From positions 124,001 through 188,000 of the forward strand of contig NZ_AKGD01000001.1 in NCBI RefSeq assembly GCF_000271305.1: 64,000 nucleotides of DNA, written 5' to 3'. This DNA comes from Hydrocarboniphaga effusa AP103 (GTDB lineage Bacteria > Pseudomonadota > Gammaproteobacteria > Nevskiales > Nevskiaceae). Both the position numbers and the translations under genes were made by a program. Below, piece by piece: positions 56,405 to 64,000 of this stretch (position 1 is the first letter of the stretch; each line of letters begins with the position of its first letter). The notes beneath the pieces are model-generated. The model made no database searches and was not told where the DNA came from. It saw nothing but the letters and a program-made list of their open reading frames with translations.

Positions 56405-59400
56405 ATGGGTGAACCGATATACAGGGATATGGCTGGCGTCCTGTCGATAGCCAGAGCACTGCAGAGCCATCATTCGACGGCACTCCTGAGTACGGCAGAG
56501 GTAGTTTCCGGGGGACAGGCTTCACCTACCCCTATCGAGTTTTATCGGCCGATACCGATAGAAGCTCCTTTGCCTTCATCGCAGGAAGACACATCGATAC
56601 AGCCTCACGACGTTTTGTGGATCCTGCCTCGATCGATATCGTCACCCAATACACCAACACTGCCGGGACTTCATCGAGTATGGGCACTGCATCCGCCTAT
56701 CGACAAAACCAGTGCTAGTTCCGCCCGTATCGCCACTCTGTCATCCCCTGAATCAACCGTACCAATATCAGATGCATTAGCGAATTCCGGGGTAGCCCCG
56801 AAAGCAATCGTCCTGGCAGTCGATGCCCGGAATTTTCACGCGTCTTCGCTACTCGACGAAGGACTGCAGGAGCAACAGCAATTGCTCAACGTCCTGTTCA
56901 TCCTGGCAAAGCATTTCCACGCTGAACTCTCGAGCGGGAAAACACGCATCATCGGACTCGTCTGCAACGCCTGGCTGGACACCGGGGTGATATCTCCCTT
57001 CACGGGACTGTTCGGCGGCTTGACCAAATCAATCGCACGCGATTATCCGAACGCTTTGATCAGGGCCGTTCATACGGACCAAGCCTTCAGTGAGTCAAAC
57101 ACTGTCCTGCACGCAGAAATGCAGGCACCAAATCGCGCGGATACGTTCGCTGAAATTTTCTACAGAAAGGGCAAAAGATTTCGTCACGCCCTATCTCCGA
57201 TAGTAGATATCTCGATCAAGAAGGAGCCGCCTGCCATCAAGCAAGGCGCTGTCGTTCTTGCCACAGGAGGAGCGCGCGGCGTCACCGCAGTGCTCCTCGA
57301 AGAGCTCATCAGGCAGCGCAACTGCAAGGTCATCGCAATCGGTCGCACCAGCCTGGATGATGTCCCCGAACACATTCTCGGCATGGACGCAGATGCGCTT
57401 GATCGCTACGAACAACGCTTCTATCAGGATGAACTGGCGCGTGACCCTGCAAGCAGCATTCGAATTCTACGCCGACGATACCAAGACTATGTCGCGGCAA
57501 ACGAGATATACCGAAACGTACATATACTGAACCAACTCGGCGGATCGTTTCACTACGTGGCGACGGATATCGTCGACGAGATTGCCGCTACAAAATCCAT
57601 ACAGCGCATTGTCGCCGAGCATGGCCCCGTCGATGCGGTGATTCATGGCGCAGGCACCCAGCTTTCAAAGACCATCGCAAAAAAGAGTGTTGAAGAGTTC
57701 GCCTCCGTCGTCGATACGAAACTTCGAGGTTTGCGCAACGTATACAGAACTTTGAAAGCCACACAATCGATCTCGAATGTCCACTTCCATACTCTGACCT
57801 CATCGTTCAGCGTCTGGGGTAACGACGGACAGCCAGATTACGGAGCGGCAAACGAGGCGCTGAACCGCATTGCCGACGCACAGGCAAGCCAAAGCTCGAT
57901 GGAAAAATGGTCATCCCTCGCTTGGCTTGGCTGGGCGGGAATTGGCATGACCCGCGGCTCCGAGTATGCCTCGCTGGCTCAGCAACGAGGCTTGTATCCG
58001 GTCACGCGTTCCGAGGGCCAGCACATCTTCTCGCGTCTATTACTTGATGGGCAGCCTCTCCGGGCCATCAACGTCTTGGCCACACCTCACGAAATTGCTT
58101 ACTACGAGGTAACCACTCGCGAAGCTCCTGAGCGCGAGGGAAGAACTTACGGCGAACCCTTGGATTTGAGTCTGGAAACCAGTCCTTACTTGAAGGACCA
58201 CTTGGTCGACGGCATTCCGACCATGCCGGGGGCGGCACTGCTTGCGCACTCGATACGCATCGCTCAAAAAACATCCGGCCGACATCATGTCGTCGGCATC
58301 CAAAGTGCAAGTTTCAAACAGTTCGTGCGTTCCCTCGACCACCGTCGTGATCGTGTTCGCATCGTCGGTGAAGTCATATCGGACGATCATGATTCGACGA
58401 CGGTCAAGGTCACCGTGCTGTCCGACCTCGTTCATAAGGACGGCTGGGTGTTGAGGGAAGACTCGCTGAATTGCGAAGCCATCCTGGTATGCGCGGACAC
58501 CCTGAGCAGCCATCCGCCGGCAGCATCAACTCCAATTCCGGAGACCGAGGGCTATTACATCCTCGATCCTTACATCAGCTCGCCGGGAAGTCTCACACTC
58601 AAGGGAGCCTTCGACTGTCTACGGCAGATTCGGGTAAGCCAGCATCAGCAGAATGCGCTTCTCGACCTTCCATTGAGCCTGGCATCCGATCGACATGCTG
58701 CACTGCTGACTCCATCCATATTCATCGATGCTCTTTGGAGACTTTCGGTCATGCAACCGACCGAAGGGCGCATGCCGTCCTACGTCCCCGTTGCCTGCGG
58801 CCAGACCAGCGTGCATTTCGACTTCTACTCAGGCGCCCTTCCGGACCTGCTGCGTGGCGCCCGGCTGCACGCGACCCGTCCCCGCCCCCTTCCGGGCTCT
58901 CCAGACACGGTGGTCATGGACCGTGTCTGGGCAACCACCGCTGACGGCCGCTTACTCGTCTGCTTCTCCGAAAATCTCGCTCGAAGCATCTCCAAGGTCG
59001 AAATGAACGTCATCCTAGCTTCGTCTATGGCCCCAGCCGAACTGCCTACGGCGATCATCATGCGGCCACCCTTGAACGTCGTAGGTGAGTTGACCGATAT
59101 CGTTCAACAGGTGACGCGATTCCCCGCACAAGTACTGATGCCCGATGCTGATTTCGAGTACGACCTCGGCATCGACTCGGTCAAGCTGGGCGAGATTCTC
59201 GTCGCCACCCGCAAGCATTTCGGCATCGCAGACGATGCAGAGTTGGATATCAGCCGCTTCCGCACCATTCAAAGCGCAGCAGAAGTCTTGAAGAGTGCAC
59301 TCCACCAGGCACAAGCGGGCTCCGCCCCATCGCTGCCGCCGCCAACACCACTCACATCTGCGCCGGCTGTCGCTTTGACGCTGACAAAGACAAACGTCGC

Positions 59401-60853
59401 CTTGATCGAACCAGAATCCGTATTGCCTGCCCTGACCAGAATCGTTCAGCAAGTGACACGATTCCCTGCCCAGGTGCTGACACCCGATGCAGATTTCGAA
59501 TACGACCTCGGCATCGACTCGGTCAAGCTGGGCGAGATTCTCGTCGCCACTCGCAAGCATTTCGGCATCCCAGACGATGCAGAGTTGGATATCAGCCGCT
59601 TTCGCACCATTCAGGGCGCGGCAGAAGTCTTGAAACATGCACTCCAACAGACTGAACCCCGTAGCTCTCTGCCCTCCCCGGCAACGCTTCTAACATCCGA
59701 ACCCGCCGCTGCCTCCACAACCGTCCCTGCCATCACACCGAGTTCCGTACTGGCCGCACTGACGGAAATCGTTCAGCAAGTGACGCGCTTTCCTGCCCAG
59801 GTGCTGACACCCGACGCGGACTTCGAATACGACCTTGGCATCGACTCAGTCAAATTGGGCGAGATTCTCGTCGCCACTCGCAAGCATTTCGGTATCCCTG
59901 ACGATGCTGAACTGGATATCGGCCGCTTCCGCACCATTCGAGCGGCCGCTGAAGTCCTTCAGTCGGCATTACAGAAGAGAATATCGGCGCCTTCCGTGAT
60001 TGCTCCTCCTTTATTCCAAGCGGCTCGTGCCCAAGCACCGGAGACCGGCGCCCAGGCGCGGGTCAGAGATCTACGCGAGATTTTTGGAGGCGATGCCAAA
60101 CCGTTTAGCGGGAAGGTCGCCCTCGTAACCGGCTCCGGCAGAGGCATCGGACGACAGTTCGCCACCTCACTCGCTGGCCTTGGCGCCACCGTGATCGTCA
60201 ACGCATTCCATTCTCGGGATGCCGGCGAGCAAACCGCAAAAGCAATTGTCGACGCCGGTGGCAAAGCGCATTTCATCTGGGGCTCTGTAGCTCACAAGGC
60301 TCACCGTCAAGCTCTGTTCGATGAAATCGAAAGCCGCTTTGGGGGCCTCGACTTCTTTGTCAGTAACGCCTCCAACGGAATCATCGGCGACTTCGATCAG
60401 ATAACAGACGAGCACTGGGCCAAAGGCTTTCAAACCAACGTCATTGGCCTGCACCAATGTGCACTGCACGCCGTCAAACTCATGGCCCGCCGAGGCGGCG
60501 GCAGGATCATTACGCTCTCATCTCCGATCAGCAGTCGCCATACCCCGGACTTTGGTTGCATGGGAGCACTCAAAGCCGCTGTCGAATCGCTCACCAGAAC
60601 GATGGCCGTGGAGTTCCAAAAGTACAACGTAACCGTCAACTGCATCTCCGCCGGTGCCGTCTATGGAGAGCTGATGACAAAGATTCCAAACAGCGCAAAA
60701 GCCATTGAACTCTGGGAAGAAAAGACTTTGCCCCGCCGCCTGATGCTGCCGGAGGAAGTTGCCAACGTCGCAAACTTTCTGTTGAGCGGTGCTGCCGATG
60801 CAATCAGTGGAGCGGTACTTCTCATGGACGGCGGAATCACGATCAGAATTTAG
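56405..60853 (+). CDS. iterative synthase partner: KR-DH-3xACP-SDR
   Basis: 1482 residues from ATG 56405 (GGAGAAG upstream; a TTG at 56372 is less likely). KR at about 210-560, nucleotide site ATGGARGVTAVL near 286 and catalytic SSFSVWGNDGQPDYGAANE. DH at about 580-830 with H599 in HLVDGIPTMPG. Three ACPs follow, each with DLGIDS: S925, S1039 and S1148. The C-terminal SDR (about 1215-1482) has VTGSGRGIG and FGCMGALKAAVES, with Phe where an enoyl reductase of the Y-x6-K type has Tyr. The ACPs are nearly identical in sequence, as in PfaA. Confidence 0.87.
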   Translation: MGEPIYRDMAGVLSIARALQSHHSTALLSTAEVVSGGQASPTPIEFYRPIPIEAPLPSSQEDTSIQPHDVLWILPRSISSPNTPTLPGLHRVWALHPPIDKTSASSARIATLSSPESTVPISDALANSGVAPKAIVLAVDARNFHASSLLDEGLQEQQQLLNVLFILAKHFHAELSSGKTRIIGLVCNAWLDTGVISPFTGLFGGLTKSIARDYPNALIRAVHTDQAFSESNTVLHAEMQAPNRADTFAEIFYRKGKRFRHALSPIVDISIKKEPPAIKQGAVVLATGGARGVTAVLLEELIRQRNCKVIAIGRTSLDDVPEHILGMDADALDRYEQRFYQDELARDPASSIRILRRRYQDYVAANEIYRNVHILNQLGGSFHYVATDIVDEIAATKSIQRIVAEHGPVDAVIHGAGTQLSKTIAKKSVEEFASVVDTKLRGLRNVYRTLKATQSISNVHFHTLTSSFSVWGNDGQPDYGAANEALNRIADAQASQSSMEKWSSLAWLGWAGIGMTRGSEYASLAQQRGLYPVTRSEGQHIFSRLLLDGQPLRAINVLATPHEIAYYEVTTREAPEREGRTYGEPLDLSLETSPYLKDHLVDGIPTMPGAALLAHSIRIAQKTSGRHHVVGIQSASFKQFVRSLDHRRDRVRIVGEVISDDHDSTTVKVTVLSDLVHKDGWVLREDSLNCEAILVCADTLSSHPPAASTPIPETEGYYILDPYISSPGSLTLKGAFDCLRQIRVSQHQQNALLDLPLSLASDRHAALLTPSIFIDALWRLSVMQPTEGRMPSYVPVACGQTSVHFDFYSGALPDLLRGARLHATRPRPLPGSPDTVVMDRVWATTADGRLLVCFSENLARSISKVEMNVILASSMAPAELPTAIIMRPPLNVVGELTDIVQQVTRFPAQVLMPDADFEYDLGIDSVKLGEILVATRKHFGIADDAELDISRFRTIQSAAEVLKSALHQAQAGSAPSLPPPTPLTSAPAVALTLTKTNVALIEPESVLPALTRIVQQVTRFPAQVLTPDADFEYDLGIDSVKLGEILVATRKHFGIPDDAELDISRFRTIQGAAEVLKHALQQTEPRSSLPSPATLLTSEPAAASTTVPAITPSSVLAALTEIVQQVTRFPAQVLTPDADFEYDLGIDSVKLGEILVATRKHFGIPDDAELDIGRFRTIRAAAEVLQSALQKRISAPSVIAPPLFQAARAQAPETGAQARVRDLREIFGGDAKPFSGKVALVTGSGRGIGRQFATSLAGLGATVIVNAFHSRDAGEQTAKAIVDAGGKAHFIWGSVAHKAHRQALFDEIESRFGGLDFFVSNASNGIIGDFDQITDEHWAKGFQTNVIGLHQCALHAVKLMARRGGGRIITLSSPISSRHTPDFGCMGALKAAVESLTRTMAVEFQKYNVTVNCISAGAVYGELMTKIPNSAKAIELWEEKTLPRRLMLPEEVANVANFLLSGAADAISGAVLLMDGGITIRI

Positions 60854-60870
60854 GCCCAGAGAACTCGACA

Positions 60871-61542
60871 ATGGATACTGATGCCAGAGCGAAGAAATCG
60901 GTACAGGTATACAGCAGCAGAACCATGCTGGCGGTTTACGATTTCTATGTCACTTACTTCAACAATCGCTTCGCATGGAACTGCCCACGAGAGAAGCTCG
61001 TAAGCCATTATCGGCGCCATGTAACTGATGAGCACCTCGAGGTAGGGGTCGTCTCCACGTACTACCTTCAGCGCGCGTTACCCGCCAGCCGACTCAAGAA
61101 CCTTCAGCTGATGGATCTGAATCCCGACTGCCTCAGCAAGGCTGCCGACCAATTGAAACATTGCCAGCCGAAGCCGATACAACACAACGTTCTGCATCCC
61201 TTCGAGGGCAGTGCCGAGCCTGTCACCTCCATCGGAATCAACTATGTTCTGCACGTGGTACCTGGTCAGTTTCCCCAGAAAGGGGTCGCTTTCTCGCATT
61301 TGAAACATCTTTTGCGCCCAGGCGGCGTGCTGTTCGGCAGCACACTTCTATCAATCGGAGTGAAAAGAAACCTGTTCGGCAGCCTCCTGATGAAAGCCTT
61401 CAATCGCATGGGGATCTTCAACAATAGCGATGATGGCCTCGATGGTCTTCGGACTGCCTTGGCTCAGAACTTTCGGCACTATCGCATAGAGGTTCAAGGT
61501 GCAGCAGCCTTGTTCAGTGCTTCAGACGAAGCTCTGTCCTAG
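60871..61542 (+). CDS. class I SAM-dependent methyltransferase
   Basis: 223 residues starting 17 bases after the synthase stop. The SAM-binding motif is DEHLEVGVVSTYYLQ, followed by LQLMDLNPDCLSKA (acidic motif II region), NYVLHVVPG and LRPGGVLFGSTLL. Probably methylates the lipid product or an intermediate. Confidence 0.82.
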   Translation: MDTDARAKKSVQVYSSRTMLAVYDFYVTYFNNRFAWNCPREKLVSHYRRHVTDEHLEVGVVSTYYLQRALPASRLKNLQLMDLNPDCLSKAADQLKHCQPKPIQHNVLHPFEGSAEPVTSIGINYVLHVVPGQFPQKGVAFSHLKHLLRPGGVLFGSTLLSIGVKRNLFGSLLMKAFNRMGIFNNSDDGLDGLRTALAQNFRHYRIEVQGAAALFSASDEALS

Positions 61543-61554
61543 CGGAACTGACAC

Positions 61555-62895
61555 GTGGATCGCCCGCACAAGATCGCCGTCGTCGGTGCCGGAATAGCCG
61601 GACTCACGGCCGCACACTATCTTCGTATCTACGGATTCGATGTAACGGTCTATGAAAGCAGCCACCGACCAGGCGGGCGCATGAGCACCGACGTCGTGCA
61701 AGACTGCTTGATCGACAGGGGTGTCCAGTTCTTGTCGGGAAACTACAACACGCTATTGCCGCTGTTGGGCGAGTTCGGCATGGCGGACGAGATCGTCTCC
61801 ATAACACCTCGTAGCGCTCTAGTGCGGGACGGCAGAATCAAGGCACTCAGCATCGGCCGCCTCCCGCCAGGCCTGGCGATGGTGCTCAAGTGTCTGCGCC
61901 CCCGAGAAGCGTTGAAATTCCTGCGCGGCTATCTGCCACTGCATCGGCAACTGGCCTCACTGCCATTCGACGACTATGCAGGCTGGTCTGCCTTCGATCG
62001 CGAAGATTGCGAAAGCATGCTGACCCGCACTCTCGGATCAGCGGCGCTCGATTACATCGTAGAACCCTTTCTCCAAGCACTCTATTACCAATCTCCTGCT
62101 ACGGCTTCCGCCGCCTTGGGCATGTCGATACTCAAGATCGGCAGTGAGCAGCAACGTCTGATGACGCTCAAAACCGGGATGGGCTCACTACCGGATCGCA
62201 TCGCACAGTCGCTCGATGTCCACTTCGACTGTACGGTTCACTCAGTCATCAAACTCGAACGCGGAGTCGAAGTGGGAACGGACAATGGCACGGAGAAATT
62301 CGACAAGGTCGTACTGGCCATTCCCGCTCCTGTCGCGAATCGCATTTACCGAACCGACGATAAAGTCAGCAATCGGTTGATCGCCACCCAATACAGTTCC
62401 ACACTCAAGATCGGCATCGCAACTCACCCTGGGTGGCAATTGCCAGAACATTGGAAGGGAATCTATGGGGTACTGATCCCAGCCCGAGAGCGAACCTCCA
62501 TAGCGAGCATTGGGATCGAACTTGAAAAGGGAGGTGCTCGCACACGAGAAGGACAGCTGTTCGACATCATCCTGGCGGGAAGTTCTCGAGACCTGTTGCA
62601 GCAGTCTGATGCTGCCATCCTCGAGCAGATACGACCCGAGTTCGAGCGGTACTTTCCCGGCGCGTTCGCAGCTTTGCGTCTGGCGCATGTCGTGCGCTGG
62701 GAGCACGCGGCAGCCGACTCTCCCGTAGGCCGCAGCCAGGAAGTCAACCAGTACTGGCGACATCTCGATCCTGGAAGCACGGTTCTGCTCGCAGGAGACT
62801 ACATGGGGTTTCCTTACTCGGATAGCGCCGCTCACAGCGGCAAACGAGTAGCCGAATTCCTCAAGCAATCCGGGCTCCCATGTCCTTCACCATAA
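61555..62895 (+). CDS. FAD-dependent amine-oxidase/protoporphyrinogen-oxidase-like oxidoreductase
   Basis: 446 residues from GTG 61555; no earlier start gives an intact dinucleotide fold. KIAVVGAGIAGLTAAHYLRI, YESSHRPGGRMSTD and the C-terminal LAGDYMGFPYSDSAAHSGKR are the FAD-binding blocks of this superfamily. Similar proteins desaturate or oxidise lipids and carotenoids. It overlaps the exporter gene by 16 bases. Confidence 0.85.
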   Translation: MDRPHKIAVVGAGIAGLTAAHYLRIYGFDVTVYESSHRPGGRMSTDVVQDCLIDRGVQFLSGNYNTLLPLLGEFGMADEIVSITPRSALVRDGRIKALSIGRLPPGLAMVLKCLRPREALKFLRGYLPLHRQLASLPFDDYAGWSAFDREDCESMLTRTLGSAALDYIVEPFLQALYYQSPATASAALGMSILKIGSEQQRLMTLKTGMGSLPDRIAQSLDVHFDCTVHSVIKLERGVEVGTDNGTEKFDKVVLAIPAPVANRIYRTDDKVSNRLIATQYSSTLKIGIATHPGWQLPEHWKGIYGVLIPARERTSIASIGIELEKGGARTREGQLFDIILAGSSRDLLQQSDAAILEQIRPEFERYFPGAFAALRLAHVVRWEHAAADSPVGRSQEVNQYWRHLDPGSTVLLAGDYMGFPYSDSAAHSGKRVAEFLKQSGLPCPSP

Positions 62896-64000
62896 GGCTG
62901 GAGCCGCTGCTCATCTCCTACTCGCGCTGGCTGGTAAACCATGCATGGTTCGTGATGGCAGCGACGGTCGTGGCTTCGCTTGTGATGAGCCTCGGCGCAT
63001 TTAAACTCGGATTCGATACCGATTTTCGTGCCTATTTCGGCAAAGGGAATCCTGAGCTTCAAGTTTTCGATCAGCTACAGTCCGACTATGCCGTGGCGGA
63101 CAACGTATTCATCGGTATCGAGCCCCAAAATGGGGACGTATTCGAACCCGAAATCCTTCTCGCGATACGAGAGCTGACAACGGCCGCTTGGGCCTTCCCG
63201 TACAGCGCCAGAGTCGACTCACTGACCAATCATCAACATGTGGAAACGCTGGGCGATGATATTAACGTCACCCCACTTCTCTCGGACAGTGTCCACCCCA
63301 CGGCAGAAATAGGGGCACGCATACGCCGTATCGCCTTGCAGGAACCGGCATTGCTGAGACGCCTCGTCTCCCCCGATGGGCGAATGGCAGGCATCAACGT
63401 CATCAACGAGTTTTCCGGTCCTTCGGCCGAAAAACAGAAAGCAGCGGTACTCGCTGCACGAAACGCCTGCGGCGACATCGAGAAGAAACACCCTTCTCTG
63501 CATTGCCACGTCACCGGCTCCACCGCAATGAGCTACGCGTTCACGGAAGCATCCATGCGTGATATGTCGACGCTGGCGCCTGCGATGTACGTGCTTTCAT
63601 TCTTGGTCATGTTCGTACTGTTGAGGTCGGTCAAGGCCACGCTCGCCACCTTGTTCATGGTTCTACTGGCATCGACTTCCGCCATGGGCGTCGCCGGCTA
63701 TGCCGGAGTACAGCTAACACCGCCGGTCGTGGCGGCTCCTTTGATCATTTCTGTGCTCGCCATCGCAGATGCGGTCCATATCTGCCTGACGCTGCTTTCT
63801 CAGATGCGTAAAGGTCTGGCCCGGAAAGACGCAATCGTCGAGTCTCTGCGCCTGAACTTCGTTCCCATATTTCTCACCAATGCGACCACATCAATTTGTT
63901 TTCTGGGCACTAACTTCACCGACTCACCGCCTCTGACCCTCCTGGGAAACATCAGCTCTCTAGGAGGCCTTCTGTCATGGCTGCTCAGCATGACACTGCT
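62880..64000 (+). CDS. MMPL/RND-family exporter, partial
   Basis: About 373 residues seen, open at the window end. First membrane helix near 20-38 (VMAATVVASLVMSLGAFKLG), then FDTDFRAYFGKGNPEL and a large periplasmic domain, then a group of helices from about 235 (LAPAMYVLSFLVMFVLLRSV, LATLFMVLLASTSAMGVAGY, VAAPLIISVLAIADAVHICL). The IADAVH text is typical of the lipid-exporting MMPL branch. It likely exports the cluster's lipid. Confidence 0.88.
   Translation, partial: MSFTIRLEPLLISYSRWLVNHAWFVMAATVVASLVMSLGAFKLGFDTDFRAYFGKGNPELQVFDQLQSDYAVADNVFIGIEPQNGDVFEPEILLAIRELTTAAWAFPYSARVDSLTNHQHVETLGDDINVTPLLSDSVHPTAEIGARIRRIALQEPALLRRLVSPDGRMAGINVINEFSGPSAEKQKAAVLAARNACGDIEKKHPSLHCHVTGSTAMSYAFTEASMRDMSTLAPAMYVLSFLVMFVLLRSVKATLATLFMVLLASTSAMGVAGYAGVQLTPPVVAAPLIISVLAIADAVHICLTLLSQMRKGLARKDAIVESLRLNFVPIFLTNATTSICFLGTNFTDSPPLTLLGNISSLGGLLSWLLSMTL

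Overview
The window is GC-rich chromosomal DNA from a gammaproteobacterium. Supporting signs are queA, a glutathione peroxidase, a NasS/NasT pair, a TonB/AgmX-like operon and a PA3496-like protein. An order such as Nevskiales or Xanthomonadales is plausible, but that is inference only.

Layout. (1) 1-1401: minus-strand pair of a DUF1111 di-haem protein (cut by the window edge) and a small exported protein. (2) 1578-9536: an ~8 kb integrated element in tRNA-Ala(CGC), carrying a P4-type integrase, a small-gene operon, a tape-measure gene and an intact IS66 that has replaced part of the phage module. (3) 9899-13704: core genes (PA3496-like protein, Gpx, queA, DUF3309, a lone receiver protein) and a candidate small RNA. 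(4) 13950-32292: an 18.3 kb prophage-like element in tRNA-Leu(CAA). It has an Arc-type repressor with operators, an excisionase, a tandem set of small helical proteins, a replication initiator with internal iterons, HNH/TerS/TerL, a fused protease-capsid, portal, connectors, tail tube, frameshifted G/GT chaperones, tape measure and integrase. It has no recognisable tail tip, fibre or lysis gene. (5) 32440-35320: beta-barrel protein, Nudix, SRPBCC and BtuF-like proteins. (6) 35424-52948: the most interesting stretch. NasT/NasS lie beside four transcription starts with sigma-54-type -24/-12 elements. These serve nasST, an OmpA-cupredoxin fusion, a TPR/ExbB/ExbD/ExbD/AgmX operon, and a DUF3034 / exported truncated haemoglobin / FMN-binding / PepSY / ApbE operon. 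Two of the leaders carry a 6-bp stem with a hexaloop having A at 1 and G at 4, followed by an intrinsic terminator. That is the layout expected of ANTAR (NasT) antitermination targets. (7) 53200-64000: an iterative lipid/polyketide synthase cluster (AT-KS-KS'; KR-DH-3xACP-SDR) with a methyltransferase, an FAD oxidoreductase and an MMPL/RND exporter that runs off the window.

How they may work together. NasS (nitrate sensor) and NasT (RNA-binding antiterminator) would let RNA polymerase read through the leader terminators of sigma-54 promoters. That would place an energised envelope complex, a copper-binding outer-membrane protein and a periplasmic flavin/haem redox chain under nitrogen or nitrate control. 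The two integrated elements are relatives: similar integrases, the same arm-site geometry, homologous tape-measure proteins and related small helical proteins. Neither shows a host-recognition module, so a helper-dependent satellite lifestyle is worth testing against simple decay.
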